Source of the DNA: a bacterium
GTDB lineage: Bacteria > UBP14 > UBA6098 > B30-G16
Direction: 5' to 3'
DNA length: 5,184 nucleotides
NCBI GenBank assembly: GCA_003645115.1
Contig: QNEG01000146.1
Location: 1-5,184, forward strand
Shown here: one piece after another, positions 1 to 5,184 of the stretch
Numbering within the stretch: position 1 is the stretch's first letter
How the letters are laid out: each line of letters begins with the position of its first letter
Translations under genes and position numbers: made by a program
Notes under the pieces: model-generated
What the model was told of the DNA's origin: nothing
The model's database searches: none
The model's input: the letters and a program-made list of their open reading frames with translations, nothing else

Positions 1-113
1 CCTCTGATATTAGCTCTTTCGACATTAAAATCGACCCCGACTTAGTGGCTGGAATAGTCCCTGAACAATTTTTAGTGTTATTCGATGTGGAAAATTTGGT
101 GAAACTGGAATGA
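1..113 (+). CDS. cheW: CheW-like chemotaxis adaptor, C-terminal fragment (cut by window start)
   Basis: The reading frame is open from position 3 to a TGA at 111-113 and gives 36 residues, ending in a VPEQFLVLFDVENLVKLE tail. That hydrophobic 'G.V....LVLFD...L' ending matches the last beta strand and final helix of CheW domains, where a 'GIVxxxxxLVILLDxDKLL' pattern is typical. CheW bridges chemoreceptors and the P5 domain of CheA at the membrane-associated signalling array. The TGA overlaps the cheD ATG (ATGA, 110-113), which implies translational coupling. The assignment rests on this short tail plus the chemotaxis genes directly downstream. A CheV or another protein ending in a CheW domain is possible, because the N-terminal part is outside the window. 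Confidence 0.72.
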   Translation, partial: SDISSFDIKIDPDLVAGIVPEQFLVLFDVENLVKLE

Positions 114-595
114 GTGAGAAAAATAACAAAAATGTTAGTCTGGGAAAAATTGTGATTGCTCAAGCACCCGCGGTTTTGATTACTGCCGGAATAGGTTCTT
201 GTGTGATGCTATGTTTGTATCATCCTGATACCAAGACAGGTGGAGCAGCACATATTATGCTTCCACACCAAAACGATAGACCATTGGATAAATCGAAACC
301 AGCAAAATATGCCGATGTTGGAACAGAAAATATACTAAATAAGTTTAAAAGAAGAGGAATAGAATTGGAAACATTAAAGGCAAAACTTGTTGGCGGTGCT
401 CAATTATTCCATTATTATCAGGTGCCCAATATCGGTGAGCAAAATATCAGGACTATAAAGAAAATACTCCGAGAACACAAAATCCCTATCGTAGGATATG
501 CAGTGGGCGGACATTCTGGAAGATCGGTATGGTTCTACTGCGAGGATGGAAAAGTAATCGTTCGGTCGAGGTTTAATGAAAAACTCGAAATATAA
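110..595 (+). CDS. cheD: CheD chemoreceptor glutamine deamidase
   Basis: The 161-residue product is the normal length for CheD, a cytoplasmic enzyme that deamidates specific glutamines of methyl-accepting chemoreceptors to glutamate. In organisms with CheC it also binds CheC and stimulates its phosphatase activity. The catalytic triad is visible: Thr25, Cys31 (in AGIGSCV) and His48 (in AAHIMLP). The spacing of 6 and 17 residues equals that of the Thr21/Cys27/His44 triad known from Thermotoga maritima CheD. Other CheD hallmarks are LVGGAQLF (about residues 93-100), NIGEQNI (107-113) and the VGGHSGRSVWF segment near 132-142. The ATG at 110 overlaps the upstream cheW stop. A GGTGA at 98-102, 7 nt upstream, is a plausible Shine-Dalgarno site. 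Its partner cheC lies at the end of the same operon, as expected for a working CheC-CheD pair. No key residue is missing. Confidence 0.95.
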   Translation: MSEKNNKNVSLGKIVIAQAPAVLITAGIGSCVMLCLYHPDTKTGGAAHIMLPHQNDRPLDKSKPAKYADVGTENILNKFKRRGIELETLKAKLVGGAQLFHYYQVPNIGEQNIRTIKKILREHKIPIVGYAVGGHSGRSVWFYCEDGKVIVRSRFNEKLEI

Positions 596-600
596 AGGAT

Positions 601-605
601 GGAGG
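601..605 (+). promoter_or_regulatory. Ribosome binding site of cheY
   Basis: A perfect GGAGG sits 7 nt before the cheY ATG at 613, just after the cheD stop at 593-595. It is the strongest ribosome binding site within the chemotaxis operon. This suits independent, high-level translation of CheY, which is normally needed in large excess over the kinase (inference). Confidence 0.8.
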
Positions 606-612
606 ATATAAA

Positions 613-978
613 ATGGGAAAGAAAATATTAATAGTAGATGATGCTCGGATGATGAGATTAATGCTTCGAAATATACTCGAAGATGCGGGTTATGAAGTGG
701 TCGGTGAGGCTGAAACTGGAACGGAAGCACTGATTAAATTTTCCTTGCTCAAACCAGATTTGACATTGCTGGATATAATAATTCCCGAAATCGAGGGAAA
801 TGTAGTTCTGGGTAGAGTGCTAAAACAAAATCCCGATGCCAAAGTTCTCATAATTAGTGCGGTAGGGCAGAGATTGTTAGTGGATAAAGCATTGAAATCA
901 GGCGCAGCAGGTTATATAGTCAAACCATTTAATCCCGAGGATGTGATTAGCGAAATCAAAAGAATACTTGGAGAATAA
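613..978 (+). CDS. cheY: CheY single-domain response regulator
   Basis: The 121-residue product is a stand-alone receiver domain with no output domain. It is phosphorylated by CheA and then binds the flagellar switch. The acidic pocket is Asp9-Asp10, the phospho-acceptor is Asp54 (in LLDIIIPEIEG), the switch hydroxyl is Ser82, the switch aromatic is Tyr101, and the conserved lysine is Lys104 in VKPF. The SAVGQ stretch (82-86) and the residue numbering (9/10/54/82/101/104) resemble Thermotoga maritima CheY, and organisms of that type use CheC/CheX phosphatases. The usual DxxMPxMDG around the acceptor is changed to D-I-I-I-P-E-I-E-G, so the residue two after Asp54 is Ile56. The position two after Ser82 is Val84. 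Both positions are known to tune dephosphorylation rate in receiver domains. The gene starts 17 nt after cheD and ends 5 nt before cheA, which suggests co-transcription. CheY is favoured over a generic response regulator because of this context. Confidence 0.95.
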   Translation: MGKKILIVDDARMMRLMLRNILEDAGYEVVGEAETGTEALIKFSLLKPDLTLLDIIIPEIEGNVVLGRVLKQNPDAKVLIISAVGQRLLVDKALKSGAAGYIVKPFNPEDVISEIKRILGE

Positions 979-983
979 ATCGA

Positions 984-2603
984 ATGGCTCTGGATAAATC
1001 TAAATATCTAAAGTTCTTTTTCTCCGAATCTGAGGAACTATTGACTAAACTAAACCAGCAACTTGTCGAGCTGGAAAAGGATTATTCCAACAAGGAAATA
1101 ATAAACGAGATATTCCGGATTACTCACACTATCAAGGGAAATGCAGCAGCTGTAGGTTTCGAAGTGGTCAGTGCATTCGCTCACGCTCTCGAGGATATTT
1201 TCGACAAAATTCGTAATGATAAAATAGAATTCACCACAGAACTCGCCAATATCGTATTTTCTGCAATCGACCAATTCGACAACATATTTTCGAAATTGAA
1301 AGAGACCGGCAATGAACCGGCTGAATTGCCAGAAATTGCTCGCAAATTAAGAAAAATACAAACTGGTGTAGAGGTCGAGGAAATTACCAAAAAGGAAACA
1401 CCACCATCAGTTGAAATAGAAAAGGAAATTCGGTTGTCTGAAAGTGTGAGAGTGCCACTGAAAAAACTCGACTTTATGCTGAATATCGTGGGGGAGATGC
1501 TTATCGATGTGAGCAAATTGGAGACTCTTTCCCGAGATATAGATGACCGTAGATTAAAGGATGTCACTGCTCATATTCGACGCTCTGTTTCCGATATACA
1601 ATATGCTATGATGAACATTCGATTATTGAGTCTTTCCTCTGTGCTGGATCAATTTCCTCGACTGGTTCGCGATAGTGCAAGAAAGGAAAAAAAAGATGTG
1701 GAACTGGAAATAATCGGTGGAGATATAGAATTGGATAGCAAGGTGATAGAAAAATTGAAGACGCCGTTGATTCATATAGTTCGTAATGCTATATCGCACG
1801 GTATCGAGCTACCATCGGAACGGGAAAAAATGGGTAAACCCAAGACGGGAAAAGTAACTATAACAGCTTATAGAAAAAAAGGACGAGTGCAAATCGAAGT
1901 GTCCGATGATGGAGTTGGAATAGACCCCATAAAAATTGCAGCACGGGCAGTAGAAATGAATATAATCACTACTCAGCAGGCGGAGGAATTCACCGATGAA
2001 CAGATAAATGAACTCATATTCGAACCAGGATTCACTACCGCTAAAGATACCAGCGAGGTCTCTGGAAGAGGTGTGGGAATGGATGCAGTTAGAAGTGAAT
2101 TGTCATCGATTGGTGGAACTATTTCTATCTCTTCTTCGAGAAATAAAGGAACCACATTCATAATGAATGTCCCGCTTTCCATAGCGGTGATAAAAGCATT
2201 GCTGTGTAATGTGAAAAACAAATGTATGGCGGTTCCGTCCAGCGTCATCGATGAATTGATACAAGTCGAACCTGAACAGGTGAAAAAAGTTAGCGGGCAA
2301 CCTCATATTTTATATGGGGAAGAATTGATACCAATTTATGATTTGGGCGATATACTTTACCATTGTCCAATCAATTCCAATAATCATATAAACTTAATAT
2401 TGAGTGCGATTGGTTCTAAATATTTCGGGATGCAAGTAGATAGTTTCATTCGTGAAGAAGAAATCGTGGTGAAATCATTCTGGGTTCCAGGTGAGATACG
2501 AACTATTTCTGGCGCCACTATACTCGGGGACGGAAAAATCGCACTGATTATCGATCCATATGAAATAATAAAATTGAAATCAATAAAGCAAGGTGGTGAA
2601 TGA
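984..2603 (+). CDS. cheA: CheA chemotaxis histidine kinase, short form lacking P2
   Basis: CheA (539 residues) autophosphorylates and passes phosphate to CheY under receptor/CheW control. Domain order: P1 phosphotransfer (about 1-125) with phospho-acceptor His48 in RITHTIKGNAAAVGF; a charged linker (about 126-150); P3 dimerisation helices (about 151-217, SVRVPLKKLDFMLNIVGEML); P4 ATPase (about 220-398); and P5 CheW-like domain (about 403-539). P4 shows the N box HIVRNAISHGIE (His264, Asn268, His272), G1 box DDGVGID (308-314), F box LIFEPGFTTA (344-353), G2 box GRGVGMD (361-367) and GTTF (389-392). The linker is too short to hold a P2 CheY-docking domain, which explains the length against the usual 650 or so residues. 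The N-box Asp usually found before the second His (RNAIDHG) is Ser271 here. A GGAG at 970-973, inside the end of cheY, probably serves as the ribosome binding site. The stop overlaps cheC by 4 nt. Confidence 0.96.
   Translation: MALDKSKYLKFFFSESEELLTKLNQQLVELEKDYSNKEIINEIFRITHTIKGNAAAVGFEVVSAFAHALEDIFDKIRNDKIEFTTELANIVFSAIDQFDNIFSKLKETGNEPAELPEIARKLRKIQTGVEVEEITKKETPPSVEIEKEIRLSESVRVPLKKLDFMLNIVGEMLIDVSKLETLSRDIDDRRLKDVTAHIRRSVSDIQYAMMNIRLLSLSSVLDQFPRLVRDSARKEKKDVELEIIGGDIELDSKVIEKLKTPLIHIVRNAISHGIELPSEREKMGKPKTGKVTITAYRKKGRVQIEVSDDGVGIDPIKIAARAVEMNIITTQQAEEFTDEQINELIFEPGFTTAKDTSEVSGRGVGMDAVRSELSSIGGTISISSSRNKGTTFIMNVPLSIAVIKALLCNVKNKCMAVPSSVIDELIQVEPEQVKKVSGQPHILYGEELIPIYDLGDILYHCPINSNNHINLILSAIGSKYFGMQVDSFIREEEIVVKSFWVPGEIRTISGATILGDGKIALIIDPYEIIKLKSIKQGGE
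2590..2599 (+). promoter_or_regulatory. Ribosome binding site of cheC, deciding between two adjacent ATGs
   Basis: AAGGTGGTGA at the end of cheA differs from the ideal AAGGAGGTGA at one base. Two ATG codons follow in tandem at 2600 and 2603. The GGTGG core (2592-2596) leaves only 3 nt before the first ATG and 6 nt before the second. The cheY and dehydrogenase sites in this window use 7 nt, so the second ATG (2603) is the better candidate. The protein differs only by one N-terminal Met. Confidence 0.6.
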
Positions 2604-3223
2604 TGAATTTGAGTGAGCTTAATCGTGAAAGTCTCGATTTATTGAATCGTATTACCACAGTAGGGGCGCAAAATGCTGCTTTGGTGTTAACCAAAATGAT
2701 AGGAATACCTGTCGATGTCAGTTTCCCCGATATTACTGTTATCAAAGTGGAAGAGTTATTAAAATCCGAGGAGAATAAGAATCAACTTACGGGTTTTGTG
2801 TTTTGCAGATTCGCTGGCGATGTTCAGGGTATCGCCGCTCTGATGCTCCCCAGACAAAGTGTAATCACTGTCCTCGAATCTTTCTACGGAAGGAAAATTA
2901 AATCGCTTAACGAAATGAAAGAAGTTGATTATTCTGGAGTAAAAGAAGTGGGAAATATCTTGATTGCATCGTTCCTCAACGCACTGTCCAATACATATAA
3001 TATCACAGCGATGCCTACTGTGCCAGATGTTGCAGTGGATTTCCTGCCTTCGATACTGCAGGAATTTTCCCTGATGTTGTTGAGCGAGGAAAAAGATAAT
3101 CTGGTTTCATTCCGCACACAACTGGTGAACCCAAAAGAAGACAAAGCAATTTTCGGGTCGTTGCTTATATTTTTCGAGCCAGAACAGACTATTAATGCAA
3201 TTCTGGGCGAAGAAAAAAAATAA
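2600..3223 (+). CDS. cheC: CheC-family CheY-P phosphatase with one intact catalytic site
   Basis: The 207-residue product belongs to the CheC/CheX/FliY phosphatase family, which removes phosphate from CheY-P. CheC also binds CheD. The family signature is (D/S)x3Ex2Nx22P, present twice in classical CheC. The second copy is perfect here: Ser112, Glu116, Asn119 and Pro142, in VKEVGNILIASFLNALS. The first copy keeps the frame residues Asp13 and Pro43 but carries Arg17 and Thr20 in place of the catalytic Glu and Asn (LNRITTVGAQNAA instead of an L-x-EIGNIGAGNAA type). The protein therefore probably has a single working site. Numbering is from the ATG at 2600; the ATG at 2603 has better ribosome binding site spacing. 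The ATGA overlap with cheA implies translational coupling. It is the last gene of the operon. A FliY-type switch protein is unlikely because no C-terminal FliN-like domain follows, and CheX is unlikely because the double-repeat CheC length is kept. Confidence 0.92.
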   Translation: MMNLSELNRESLDLLNRITTVGAQNAALVLTKMIGIPVDVSFPDITVIKVEELLKSEENKNQLTGFVFCRFAGDVQGIAALMLPRQSVITVLESFYGRKIKSLNEMKEVDYSGVKEVGNILIASFLNALSNTYNITAMPTVPDVAVDFLPSILQEFSLMLLSEEKDNLVSFRTQLVNPKEDKAIFGSLLIFFEPEQTINAILGEEKK

Positions 3224-3240
3224 ATCGAAAGAGAAAATTT

Positions 3241-3313
3241 AATCCATTGAAATAAAACTCCTACTTTAAATGGATTTTAGATGGACAGCGAGTAATTTTA
3301 GAGTTTATTTCAA
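3241..3313 (+). repeat. Two interleaved inverted repeats downstream of cheC
   Basis: Pair A is AATCCATT at 3241-3248 with its exact complement AATGGATT at 3269-3276. Pair B is TTGAAATAAAACTC at 3247-3260 with GAGTTTATTTCAA at 3301-3313, complementary over 13 bp with one bulged A. The order A-B-A'-B' is interleaved, so in RNA the two stems would either form a pseudoknot-like fold or compete. No run of T follows a GC-rich stem, so this is not a classic intrinsic terminator. It could be the 3' end of the che transcript or an operator region before the dehydrogenase gene. The arms are AT-rich, so chance is a real possibility. Confidence 0.35.
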
Positions 3314-3315
3314 AA

Positions 3316-3344
3316 TTGACATTGCGGGTAGTTTTAAATCAAAT
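3316..3344 (+). promoter_or_regulatory. Possible sigma70-type promoter for the dehydrogenase gene
   Basis: A perfect TTGACA occurs at 3316-3321. After a 17-bp spacer, TCAAAT at 3339-3344 matches the TATAAT consensus at four of six positions. A transcript starting near 3351 would have a leader of about 50 nt. A GTTTTA/TAAAAC inverted repeat (3331-3336 and 3347-3352) brackets the proposed -10 region and could be an operator. The -35 match is good and the -10 match is weak. The main support is position, in the only gene-free gap ahead of the dehydrogenase gene. Confidence 0.35.
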
Positions 3345-3387
3345 TCTAAAACCGTAAGATGAAATTTGTAAAAAATAAAAAAACAGA

Positions 3388-3396
3388 AAAGGAGGT
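3388..3396 (+). promoter_or_regulatory. Strong ribosome binding site of the dehydrogenase gene
   Basis: AAAGGAGGT lies with its GGAGG core at 3391-3395, 7 nt before the ATG at 3403. It is the closest match to the full anti-Shine-Dalgarno complement in the window. It fixes the start codon and suggests efficient translation. Confidence 0.85.
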
Positions 3397-3402
3397 AAAA
3401 AT

Positions 3403-4950
3403 ATGAACATCACTGAAGCGAAAAAACAAATTATGGGAAAACTCGAATTGGATGATGTGAATTCGGGCATTTTTTATGGAGAATGGGCGAAAATCGAGGG
3501 AAGAGATACTATGGTGTCCTATTCTCCCATAGATGGTAGCCAGATAGCCGAAGTGACTATGGCGACAGAGGAAGATTATCAGAAGGTGTTGGATAGGGCG
3601 CAGGAATCATTCAAGATATGGCGTGATATACCCGCACCGCAGAGAGGATTACTGGTTAAGGAAATCGGGAATGAATTGAGAAAATACAAAACCGCACTTG
3701 GAAAACTGGTATCTATCGAGGTTGGCAAGACTATCGTGGAGGGCGAAGGCGAAGTTCAGGAGATGATAGATATCGCCGATTTCGCACTGGGTCTGTCCAG
3801 ACAATTTTACGGCTTGACCATAGTCAGCGAGAGACCACATCACAGAATGTATGAACAATGGCTTCCGCTGGGTAGTATCGGAGTGATAACATCATTTAAT
3901 TTCCCCTGTGCAGTTTGGGCGTGGAATGCTATGATAGCCGCAGCTGCCGGCGATATTTGTGTGTGGAAACCGTCCAGTAAGGGTGCACTGATTGCCATTG
4001 CCACCACTAAAATAGTTAACAGAGTAGTGGAGAAATTTGGGTATCCGCCACTATTTTTCCTGGTGGTCGGAAGAGGTAGAGAAGTCGGTGAATGGATGGC
4101 TAACGATCCCGCTCTACCATTGATTTCTTTCACCGGGTCGATACCAACTGGAAAAAGGATTGCGGAGAATGTGGCAAAGCGTCTGGGAAGAACAATACTC
4201 GAACTGGGCGGAAATAATGCCGCAATTGTCACCGACCAAACAGATATGACTATTGCACTTAGAGGTGTCGCATTCGGTGCACTCGCTACCGCAGGACAAA
4301 GATGCACTACCACCAGAAGACTTATACTTCACCAAGCTATCTACGATGAATTCCTAACGAAGTTGAAAAACATATTCGAGAAAGTAAAAATCGGCAATCC
4401 ATTGGAGCCGGGAGTATTAGTGGGACCGCTAATCGATGAGAAGGCTGTGGAGAATCATCTTAACGCTATCCAGCAGGCTATCCACCAGGGCGGAAAACTC
4501 ATATTTGGTGGCGAAAAAGCCAATATCCCCGGTCTCGAAAATGGACATTATGTAATCCCCGCACTGATAGAGGCTAATCCCGATATGGATATAGTAAAAG
4601 AGGAAACTTTCGCACCGATACTCTATGTGATGAAATATCGAACAATCGAGGAGGCATTGGAGATACACAATAATGTTCCGCAAGGATTGTCCTCTGCCAT
4701 ATTTACAAATAATCTTCGGGATGAGGAATATTTTCTTTCTCCGAGCGGTTCTGATTGCGGGATTGCTAATGCCAATACCAGCACTGCTGGCGCTGAAATC
4801 GGTGGTGCTTTCGGCGGCGAAAAAGAAACTGGCGGTGGAAGAGAAAGCGGTAGCGACGCCTGGAAAAATTATATGCGAAGACAAACTGTGACCATAAATT
4901 ACGGCAAAGACCTCCCATTATCCCAGGGAGTAAAATTCGATATCGATTAG
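3403..4950 (+). CDS. ALDH7 (antiquitin-type) aldehyde dehydrogenase, probable alpha-aminoadipic semialdehyde dehydrogenase
   Basis: The 515-residue product is a full-length NAD(P)-dependent aldehyde dehydrogenase with no signal peptide. Catalytic and cofactor residues seen: Asn166 (FNFP), Lys189 (WKPS), the FTGSIPTGK dinucleotide turn (243-251), general base Glu267 (ELGGNNAA), nucleophile Cys301 (AGQRCTTTRR) and Glu401 (EETFAP). ELGGNNAA, GQRCTT-RR and the C-terminal run from GGAFGGEKETGGGRESGSD (468-486) to INYGKDLPLSQGVKF are hallmarks of ALDH7/antiquitin. Two residues known in the human enzyme to hold the aminoadipate end, a Glu in the GEVQE segment and the Arg just before the catalytic Cys, have counterparts Glu120 and Arg300. 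The likely reaction is oxidation of alpha-aminoadipic semialdehyde (in equilibrium with piperideine-6-carboxylate) to 2-aminoadipate, as in bacterial AmaB/Pcd-type lysine and pipecolate breakdown. No other lysine gene is visible. A 179-bp gap and its own ribosome binding site separate it from cheC. Family is sure; exact substrate is inferred. Confidence 0.93.
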   Translation: MNITEAKKQIMGKLELDDVNSGIFYGEWAKIEGRDTMVSYSPIDGSQIAEVTMATEEDYQKVLDRAQESFKIWRDIPAPQRGLLVKEIGNELRKYKTALGKLVSIEVGKTIVEGEGEVQEMIDIADFALGLSRQFYGLTIVSERPHHRMYEQWLPLGSIGVITSFNFPCAVWAWNAMIAAAAGDICVWKPSSKGALIAIATTKIVNRVVEKFGYPPLFFLVVGRGREVGEWMANDPALPLISFTGSIPTGKRIAENVAKRLGRTILELGGNNAAIVTDQTDMTIALRGVAFGALATAGQRCTTTRRLILHQAIYDEFLTKLKNIFEKVKIGNPLEPGVLVGPLIDEKAVENHLNAIQQAIHQGGKLIFGGEKANIPGLENGHYVIPALIEANPDMDIVKEETFAPILYVMKYRTIEEALEIHNNVPQGLSSAIFTNNLRDEEYFLSPSGSDCGIANANTSTAGAEIGGAFGGEKETGGGRESGSDAWKNYMRRQTVTINYGKDLPLSQGVKFDID

Positions 4951-4987
4951 AGAAGAAAATATAAAATCGATTATTCCACTTGGTGTT

Positions 4988-5019
4988 GTTACGCTCTATA
5001 TGGGCGCGTGGATTGAATT
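4988..5019 (+). CRISPR. Solitary type I-C-like CRISPR repeat (no array visible)
   Basis: This 32-nt segment ends in GCGTGGATTGAA, the typical 3' part of type I-C CRISPR repeats. It has the expected central hairpin: CGCTC (4992-4996) pairs with GGGCG (5002-5006), including one T-G wobble, around a TATAT loop. Compared with the Bacillus halodurans I-C repeat as I remember it, 25 of 32 positions agree without gaps. One stem pair is changed in a compensating way (A-T to G-C). Orientation would be crRNA-sense on the + strand. No second copy occurs at the expected 65-70 nt period in the remaining 165 nt, and no cas gene is present. It is therefore a lone or orphan repeat, or a chance likeness. It begins 37 nt after the dehydrogenase stop. 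Confidence 0.5.
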
Positions 5020-5076
5020 TGCGAAAAGTGAGTAATGCTGTATTAAGGGATTTCTATATTATCGCTGGAGTGTAAT

Positions 5077-5160
5077 GTGTCGTTGAAATTATTCATTTTA
5101 TTTATCCCATTTATCTCACTAATTTGTGGATTTATTCTCATTTTCCCTGCGATTATCTAA
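5077..5160 (+). CDS. Possible tiny hydrophobic membrane peptide (27 aa), unproven
   Basis: A GTG at 5077 opens a 27-codon frame ending in TAA at 5158-5160, preceded by GGAG at 5067-5070 with 6-nt spacing. The predicted peptide starts (M)SLK and is then almost wholly Phe, Ile and Leu, with single Cys and Gly, so it would span a membrane once. I recognise no family. T-rich DNA readily yields Phe/Ile/Leu-rich frames by chance, so the ribosome binding site and uninterrupted hydrophobic run are weak support. It would be a lone small membrane protein or toxin-like peptide if real. Confidence 0.18.
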   Translation: MSLKLFILFIPFISLICGFILIFPAII

Positions 5161-5167
5161 TCGAGCG
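5148..5167. repeat. Short palindrome near the window end
   Basis: CGATTA (5150-5155) and TAATCG (5158-5163) are exact inverted repeats around a 2-bp centre. TGCG (5148-5151) and CGCA (5166-5169) nearly extend the symmetry after a 2-nt offset. The AT-rich stretch that follows (to 5184) could be a promoter or operator region of a gene beyond the window. The stem loop is too tight for an intrinsic terminator and lacks a T-run. Confidence 0.25.
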
Positions 5168-5184
5168 CATAAAAATATAAAATA

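Noticed and set aside
404..730. A 108-codon minus-strand open frame across the cheD-cheY junction
   Set aside because: It is antisense to two well-supported genes and shows no domain or initiation signal.
2600..3223. CheC gene as a flagellar switch protein FliY or as CheX
   Set aside because: There is no FliN-like C-terminal domain, and the two-copy signature layout and length fit CheC better than CheX.
3241..3280. Intrinsic terminator for the che operon (AATCCATT...AATGGATTTT)
   Set aside because: The 8-bp stem is AT-rich, the loop is 20 nt and the T-run is only four bases, so it does not meet the usual terminator form.
3840..4313. A 157-codon minus-strand open frame
   Set aside because: It is antisense to the catalytic core of the dehydrogenase gene; the composition is a mirror of the sense codons and no known protein features appear.
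4673..4891. A 72-codon open frame on the + strand with a hydrophobic stretch
   Set aside because: It lies wholly inside the dehydrogenase gene in another frame, overlapping its conserved C-terminal ALDH7 motifs, and has no ribosome binding site of note.
5058..5089. A possible degenerate second CRISPR repeat ending in TTGAAAT at the expected distance after the first
   Set aside because: Only about 12 of 32 positions match the 4988-5019 unit, the hairpin is not kept, and the shared part is a short TTGAA-type tail common in AT-rich DNA.

Overview
The window carries the 3' end of a bacterial-type chemotaxis operon, followed by a separately initiated aldehyde dehydrogenase gene. All convincing genes lie on the + strand. 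The order is cheW (3' end only), cheD, cheY, cheA, cheC, a 179-bp gap, an ALDH7 (antiquitin-family) dehydrogenase, and a 234-bp AT-rich tail. The tail holds what looks like a single type I-C-like CRISPR repeat.

The chemotaxis genes overlap or lie within 20 bp of each other (cheW/cheD and cheA/cheC overlap by 4 bp; cheD-cheY gap 17 bp; cheY-cheA gap 5 bp), so they almost certainly form one transcript. Together they encode the adaptor (CheW), the receptor-modifying deamidase (CheD), the response regulator (CheY), the histidine kinase (CheA) and a CheY-P phosphatase (CheC). This is the CheC/CheD version of chemotaxis known from Bacillus, Thermotoga and many archaea, and not the enteric CheZ version. 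CheY resembles Thermotoga-type CheY around the 'SAxGQ' and 'VKPF' segments. CheA is short because it lacks the P2 domain. CheC keeps only one of its two pseudo-symmetric catalytic sites.

The dehydrogenase has its own strong ribosome binding site and a possible promoter. It matches the alpha-aminoadipic semialdehyde dehydrogenase (ALDH7) family closely, including residues thought to bind the aminoadipate end of the substrate. It points to lysine/pipecolate-type aldehyde oxidation and has no visible functional link to chemotaxis.

The organism is AT-rich with strong GGAGG Shine-Dalgarno sites, many ATA and AGA codons, and frequent TCGA. This suits a motile, probably anaerobic bacterium from a poorly sampled lineage. 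I cannot place it in a phylum from this window, and an archaeal source is less likely but not excluded. The region is mostly ordinary. The points most worth a second look are the solitary CRISPR-like repeat, the half-degenerate CheC, and the P2-less CheA.
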